Assembly: GCF_932526225.1 (NCBI RefSeq)
Contig: NC_064037.1
Location: 19,099,471 to 19,163,470 of the forward strand
DNA: 64,000 nucleotides
Reading direction: 5' to 3'
Source: Nematostella vectensis
Taxonomy: Eukaryota > Cnidaria > Anthozoa > Actiniaria > Edwardsiidae
Below the pieces are notes generated by a model. The model saw only the letters and a program-made list of their open reading frames with translations. It was not told where the DNA came from and searched no databases. The position numbers and the translations under genes are program-made. Shown here piece after piece: positions 57,864 to 64,000 of the stretch; the first letter of the stretch is position 1; each line of letters starts with the position of its first letter.

Positions 57864-58419
57864 GGAGGGTGGTTGCACAGGGGTACAGGATATAAACGGC
57901 AGGTTCAAACCCTGCACCTCCAAGACCAAGCCATTGATACCCTGTACGCCTGTGTACTCACTCATTCATAACTTGCACCCCTATGACCTAGTTCTTGATA
58001 TCTTCGACCCTTATTTTCAACCCTTGAAATCCTGTACCCCTTTGACCAACTCTTGTTACCCTATACACCTGTCAACTCACCCACAAACTCACTTATCTAA
58101 ACGTCAACTTAACGTCCTTATCTTTAAACCCCTGAAAAAACCCCAAGTTGATCTGACCTTGATTCGAACCCCGGCCCTCTTGTTTGAGAAGCGAAGCACG
58201 TACCACTGAGCTATCGCGCCACTCTCTTTAAAACTAGAAGTAACTACCGTATAGCCTTGTTTACCAAGCCTTATAAGGTATAGAGTAGTTTTTCCTTAAT
58301 ATCTCATGAGTGGCGCTATGGCTCAGTGGTACGGGCTTCGCTTCTGAAGCTAACGGGCCAGGGTTCGAATCCAGGTAAGATCAACTACGGACTTTTTCAG
58401 GGGTGTTAATGTAAGGACG
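57864..58419. repeat. Locus 33: direct G-to-C strand switch, C-rich block and foldback
   Basis: Only about 42 bp of G-rich sequence follow the AT block before it turns into a C-rich block within GGCAGGTTCAAACCCTGCACC (about 57898-57918). Foldback 58113-58419, minus half 58150-58220, plus half 58312-58382, type C with GAAGCTAACGGG. The arm end is CTCATGAGTGGC. Confidence 0.85.
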
Positions 58420-59254
58420 GTGGCATTAGGGAGTGGGTGCACAGGGGTACAGGATATAAACGGCAGAGTCACAGGGGAGCAAGTTGGTAAGCGCTTGGTC
58501 ATACATGGGTAAATGGTAGTTATGTGATTGGGTGTCATAGGGGTGTAGGTCAGTTAGGGATGGATAGGCAGGGGTATAGGGTAGTAAGTGCTAGGTCATA
58601 GGGGTGTAGCATAGTTATGGGTTGGTACTCAGGGGTATAAGGTATTAAGTGCTAAGTCATAGGGGTGTAGGTCAGTTAGGGATGGCTAGGCAGGGGTATC
58701 GGGTAGTTAGTGCTGAGTCGTACGGGATTATCTTAGTTAGGGGTGGGTATTCAGGGGTATAGGGTAGTTAGTGCTAGGTAGTAGAGGTGTAGTTTAGTCA
58801 GGGTTGGGTATTCAGGGGTATTGGCTAGTTAGTGCTAGGTCGTAGGGGTGTAGCTCAGCTAGGTGCGGGTACTCAGGGGTATAGGCCAGTTAGTGCTAGG
58901 ACATAGGGGTGTAGTTTAGTTAGGGGTGGGTACTCAGGGTTATAGGGTAGGTAAGTGCTCGGTTATAGGGGTGTAGTTTAGTTAGGGTTGGGTACTCAGG
59001 GTTATAGGGTGAGTTAGTGCTCGGTTATAGGGGTGTAGTTTAGTTAGGGTTGGGTATTCAGGGGTATAGGGTAGTTAGTGCTACGTCACAGGGGTGTAGC
59101 TAAGAAAGGGTTGGGTACTCAGGGGTAACGTGTAGTTATTGCTAGGTCGTAGGGGTTGGCTTATTTAGGGGAAGGTATTCAGGAGTATAGCGTAGTTAGT
59201 GCTAGGTCGTAGGGGTGTAGCCTAATAAGGGGTGGATACTCAGGGATATAGGGT
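58420..59254 (+). repeat. G-rich 61-bp satellite array, ~14 units
   Basis: Nearly the same as 56465-57298 and 62260-63094. Confidence 0.86.
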
Positions 59255-59804
59255 AATTATTATTATGCAATATTATTATTATTATTTTTTTTATTATTAT
59301 TTTTATTATTATTTTTATTATTATTATTTATTATTTATTATTTATTATTTATTATTATTATTTAATATTATTATTTAATATTATTATTTAATATTATTAT
59401 TTAATATTATTATTTAATATTATTATTATTAATTGTTAATTATTAATTGTTAATTGTTAATTGTTAATTGTTAATTATTAATTGTTAATTATTAATTATT
59501 AATTGTTAATTATTAATTATTAATTATCAATTATTAATTATTAATTATTAATTATTAATTATTAATTATTAATTATTAATTATTAATTTTTAATTATTAA
59601 TTATTAATTATTAATTATTAATTATTAATTATTAATTATTAATTATTAATTTTTAATTATTAATTATTAATTATTAATTATTAATTATTAATTATTAATT
59701 ATAAATTATTAATTATTAATTATTAATTATTAATTATTAATTATTAATTATTAATTATTAATTATTAATTTATTATTATTAATTTATTATTATTATTATT
59801 ATTA

Positions 59805-59853
<49 letters not shown>

Positions 59854-60077
59854 TATTATTATTAATTATTTATTATTAATTATTATTAATAGTTATTATT
59901 ATGAGTTATTATTATGAGTTATTTTTATTAATTACTATTAATCATTATTATTAATCATTATTATTAATTATTAATTATTAATTATTATCATTATTAGTTA
60001 TTATTATTAATTATTAATTATTAATTATCATTTATTAATTATTTTTTATTAATTATTAATTAGTTATTATTATTAAG
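59255..60077. repeat. Longest AT block (about 820 bp)
   Basis: TTA and TTTTTATTATTA runs, then five copies of a 13-bp unit TTTAATATTATTA (about 59350-59425), AATTGTT heptamers, a run of 30 or more AATTATT heptamers (about 59500-59770), then TTA triplets. Confidence 0.9.
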
Positions 60078-60631
60078 AGGGTGGTTGCACAGGGGTACAG
60101 GATATAAACGGCAGGTTCAAACCCTGCACCTCCAAGACCAAGCCATTGATACCCTGTACGCCTGTGTACTCACTCATTCATAACTTGCACCCCTATGACC
60201 TAGTTCTTGATATCATCGACCCTTATTTTCAACCCTTGAAATCCTGTACCCCTTTGACCAACTCTTGTTACCCTATACACCTGTCAACTCACCCACAAAC
60301 TCACTTATCTAAACGTCAACTTAACGTCCTTATCTTTACACCCCTGAAAAACCCCCAAGTTGATCTGACCTTGATTCGAACCCCGGCCCTCTTGTTTGAG
60401 AAGCGAAGCCCGTACCACTGAGCTATCGCGCCACTCTCTTGAAAACTAGAAGTAACTACCGTATAGCCTTGTTTACCCAGCCTTAAAAGGCATAGAGTAG
60501 TTTTTCCTTGATATCTCAAGAGTGGCGCTATGGCTCAGTGGTACGGGCTTCGCTTCTGAAGCAAACGGTCCAGGGTTCGAATCCAGGTAAGATCAACTAG
60601 GGACTTTTTCAGGGGTGTTAAGGTAAGGACA
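60078..60631. repeat. Locus 34: direct G-to-C strand switch, C-rich block and foldback
   Basis: Same joint GCAGGTTCAAACCCTGC as locus 33 (about 60111-60127). Foldback 60325-60631, minus half 60362-60432, plus half 60524-60594, type C. The T-run of the minus half is only five long (AAAAACCCCC). Confidence 0.85.
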
Positions 60632-61650
60632 GTGGCATTAGGGGGTTGGTACACAGGGGTGCAGGATATAAACGGCATGGTCACAGGGGTGCAAGTTGGT
60701 AAGCGCTTGGTTATACATGGGTAAAGGGTAGTTATGTGATTGGGTGTCATAGGGGTGTAGGTCAGTTAGGGATGGGTAGGCAGGGGTATAGGGTAGTAAG
60801 TGCTAGTTCATAGTGGTGTAGCTTAGTTAGGGGTTGGTACTCATGGGTATAGGGTAGTAAGTGCTAAGTCATAGAGGTGTAGCTTAATTAGCGGTGGGTA
60901 CTCATGGGTATAGGGTAGTTAGTGCTAGTGCGTAGGGGTTTAGCTTAGTAAGTGGTGGGTACTCAGGGGTATATTGTAGTTACAGCCAAGTCATAAGGGT
61001 GTAGCTTAGTTAGGGGTGGGTATTCAGGGGTATAGGCTAGTTAGTGCTAGGTCGTAGGGGTGTAGCTTAGCTAGGTGTGGGTACCCAGGGGTATAGGCTA
61101 GTTAGTGCTAGGACAGAGGGGTGTAGTTTAGTTACGGGTGGGTACTCAGGGTTATAGGATAGGTAAGTGCTCGGTTATGGGGGTTTAGCTTAGTTAGTGG
61201 TGGGTACTCAGGGGTATATTGTAGTTACAGCCAAGTCATAAGGGTGTAGCTTAGTTAGGGGTGGGTATTCAGGGGTATAGGCTAGTTAGTGCTAGGTCGT
61301 AGGGGTGTAGCTTAGGTAGGTGTGGTTACTCAGGGTTATAGGATAGGTAAGTGCTCGGTTATGGGGGTGTAGTTTAGTTAGGGGTGGGTACTCAGGGTTA
61401 TAGGGTAGGTAAGTGCTCGGTTATAGGGGTGTAGTTTAGTTAGGGTTGGGTATTCAGGGGTATAGGGTAAGTTAGTGCTACGTCACAGGGGTGTAGCTTT
61501 GCAAGGGTTGGGTACTCAGGGGTAAAGTGTAGTTATTGCTAGGTAGTAGGGGTGAGGCTTAGTTAGGGGTAGGTATTCAGGAGTATAGCGTAGTTGGTGC
61601 TAGGTCGTAGGGGTGTAGCTTAATTAGGGGTGGATACTCACGGATATAGG
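60632..61650 (+). repeat. G-rich 61-bp satellite array, ~17 units
   Basis: Copy of 54837-55858 at +5795 bp. Confidence 0.87.
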
Positions 61651-62259
61651 GTAATTTTTATTATTAATTATTATTATTATTAATTATTATAATGTACCCA
61701 TATTACCTAGCTCTTGAATCCCTGTACCTGTTTGAACCATACCCTAAAACCCTGCACCTCCAATACCAAGCCATTGATACCCTGTACCTCATTGTACTCA
61801 CTCATTCATAACTTGCACCCCTATGACCTAGTTCTTGATATCATTGACCCTTATTACCAACCCTTGAAACCCTGTACCCCTTTGACCAACTCTTGTTACC
61901 CTATACACCTTTCAACTCACCCACAAAATCACTTATCTAAACGTCAACTTAACGTTCTTATCTTTACACCCCTGAAAAAATCCCAAGTTGATCTGACCTG
62001 GATTCGAACCCCGGCCCTCTTGTTTGAGAAGCGAAGCCCGTACCACTGAGCTATCGCGCCACTCTCTTGAAAACTAGAAGTAACTACCGTATAGCCTTGT
62101 TTACCCAGCCTTAAAAGGTATAGAGTAGTTTTTCCTTGATATCTCAAGAGTGGCGCTATGGCTCAGTGGTACGGGCTTCGCTTCTGAAGCAAACGGTCCA
62201 GGGTTCGAATCCAGGTAAGATCAACTAGGGACTTTTTCAGGGGTGTTAAGGTAAGGACG
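61651..62259. repeat. Locus 35: C-rich block and tRNA-like foldback
   Basis: C-rich block 61693-61952, foldback 61953-62259. Minus half 61990-62060; plus half 62152-62222, type C. It lies at the position of locus 32 plus 5795, but the plus half is of a different type. Confidence 0.85.
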
Positions 62260-63094
62260 GTGGCATTAGGGGGTTGGTACACAGGGGTACAGGATATAAA
62301 CGGCATGGTCACAGGGGTGCAAGTTGGTAAGCGCTTGGTTATACATGGGTAAAGGGTAGTTATGTGATTGGGTGTCATAGGGGTGTAGGTCAGTTAGGGA
62401 TGGGTAGGCAGGGGTATAGGGTAGTGAGTGCTAGGTCATAGGGGTGTAGCATAGTTATGGGTTGGTACTCAGGGGTATATGGTAGTAAGTGCTAAGTCAT
62501 AGGGGTGTAGGTCAGTTAGGGATGGCTAGGCAGGGGTATCGGGTAGTTAGTGCTGAGTCGTACGGGATTATCTTAGTTAGGGGTGGGTATTCAGGGGTAT
62601 AGGGTAGTTAGTGTTAGGTAGTAGAGGTGTAGTTTAGTCAGGGTTGGGTATTCAGGGGTATTGGCTAGTTAGTGCTAGGTCGTAGGGGTGTAGCTCAGCT
62701 AGGTGCGGGTACTCAGGGGTATAAGCCAGTTAGTGCTAGGACATAGGGGTGTAGTTTAGTTAGGGGTGGGTACTCAGGGTTATAGGGTAGGTAAGTGCTC
62801 GGTTATAGGGGTGTAGTTTAGTTAGGGTTGGGTACTCAGGGTTATAGGGTAGGCTAGTGCTCGGTTATAGGGGTGTAGTTTAGTTAGGGTTGGGTATTCA
62901 GGGGTATAGGGTAGCTAGTGCTACGTCACAGGGGTGTAGCTAAGCAAGGGTTGGGTACTCAGGGGTAACGTGTAGTTATTGCTAGGTCGTAGGGGTTGGC
63001 TTATTTAGGGGTAGGTATTCAGGAGTATAGCGTAGTTAGTGCTAGGTCGTAGGGGTGTAGCCTAATAAGGGGTGGATACTCAGGGATATAGGGT
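62260..63094 (+). repeat. G-rich 61-bp satellite array, ~14 units
   Basis: Copy of 56465-57298 at +5795 bp. Confidence 0.87.
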
Positions 63095-63124
63095 AATTAT
63101 TATTATTCATTATTATTATTACTA

Positions 63125-63198
<74 letters not shown>

Positions 63199-63708
63199 AT
63201 TATTATTTATTATTTATTATTTATTATTATAATTATTATTTATTATTTATTATTTATTATTTATTATTATAATTATTATTTATTATTTATTATTTTTATT
63301 AATTGTTAATTGTTAATTGTTAATTGTTAATTGTTAATTGTTAATTGTTAATTGTTAATTATTAATTGTTAATTGTTAATTATTAATTATTAATTGTTAA
63401 TTGTTAATTGTTAATTATTAATTGTTAATTGTTAATTGTTAATTGTTAATTGTTAATTATTAATTATTAATTATTAATTATTAATTATTAATTATTAATT
63501 ATTAATTATTAATTATTAATTATTAATTATTATTAATAGTTATTATTATGAGTTATTATTATTAATTACTATTAATCATTATTATTAATTATTATTATTA
63601 ATTATTATTATTAATTATTATCATTATTAGTTATTATTATTAATTATTAATTATTAATTATCATTTATTAATTATTTTTTATTAATTATTAATTAGTTAT
63701 TATTATTA
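63095..63708. repeat. Long composite AT microsatellite block
   Basis: Same order as 57299-57863 (TTA, TTATTTA, AATTGTT, AATTATT, TTA) but about 50 bp longer. Confidence 0.9.
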
Positions 63709-64000
63709 GGAGGGTGGTTGCACAGGGGTACAGGATATAAACGGCAGGTTCAAACCCTGCACCTCCAAGACCAAGCCATTGATACCCTGTACGCCTGTGT
63801 ACTCACTCATTCATAACTTGCACCCCTATGACCTAGTTCTTGATATCATCGACCCTTATTTTCAACCCTTGAAATCCTGTACCCCTTTGACCAACTCTTG
63901 TTACCCTATACACCTGTCAACTCACCCACAAACTCACTTATCTAAACGTCAACTTAACGTCCTTATCTTTAAACCCCTGAAAAAACCCCAATTTGATCTG
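63709..64000. repeat. Locus 36: strand switch and C-rich block, cut by the window end
   Basis: Third copy of the GCAGGTTCAAACCCTGC joint (about 63745-63761), C-rich block to 63956, and the first 44 bp of the foldback left arm. The minus half begins at about the last six bases. Confidence 0.84.

Larger units (their letters stand above)
1..64000. repeat. Complex higher-order satellite domain
   Basis: The whole window, apart from one retrotransposon insertion, is a higher-order tandem repeat. Its parts are G-rich 61-bp arrays on the + strand, inverted C-rich blocks of the same family, tRNA-like foldbacks and AT-rich microsatellite blocks. The 61-bp period is read directly, for example successive TAGGGGTGTAG motifs at 284, 345 and 407. 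The C-rich blocks, read on the - strand, show the same 61-bp spacing and share the motif CAGGGGTACAGG with the G-rich flank of the foldbacks. The domain runs past both window ends. Such structure fits subtelomeric or pericentromeric heterochromatin, but the sequence does not say which. Confidence 0.9.

Overview
The window is almost entirely one complex satellite (tandem repeat) domain of a eukaryotic, almost certainly animal, genome. The only protein-coding sequence I can support is a 5'-truncated non-LTR retrotransposon at 13818-15128. Its reverse transcriptase looks like the CR1/L2 type common in invertebrates such as cnidarians. That clade assignment, and hence 'marine invertebrate', is inference. 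There are no host genes, no operons and no prokaryotic features.

The satellite is built from three materials. (1) G-rich arrays of a degenerate unit of about 61 bp on the + strand, rich in TAGGGG, GGGTACTCAGGG and TTAGGG. (2) Short C-rich blocks of about 260 bp, which are roughly four units of the same 61-bp family in the opposite orientation. (3) AT-rich blocks of TTA triplets and several different 7-bp microsatellites. At the inner edge of nearly every C-rich block lies a 307-bp foldback. It has two tRNA-like halves arranged head to head, each with recognisable Pol III A and B boxes and each followed by a run of five or six T, with a spacer of about 91 bp between them. I count 36 such loci: 29 full pairs, two pairs with a truncated right arm, three left halves cut at the same point, one locus with its core deleted, and one cut by the window end. 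One full locus also carries an extra left half.

The usual order is: AT spacer, C-rich block, leftward tRNA-like half, spacer, rightward tRNA-like half, G-rich array, AT block, G-rich array, next AT spacer. Both tRNA-like halves point away from the centre, so any read-through RNA would be G-rich on either side. Higher-order repeats are visible: about 2.2 kb in 1-10 kb and 40-44.4 kb, 1845 bp at 35.6-38 kb, a composite type seen three times (10.2-11.8, 13.2-16.1 and 48.5-50.1 kb), and about 5.8 kb at 54.6-64 kb. Array lengths fall in steps of about one to four units, as expected for unequal exchange.

The retrotransposon sits inside one copy of the composite repeat. Two sister copies preserve the empty site, which fixes the 5-bp target duplication and shows that insertion followed the amplification. 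Unit counts are array length divided by 61. Boundaries of arrays and AT blocks are good to a few bases. The foldback positions are firmer, because the two halves keep exact spacing.
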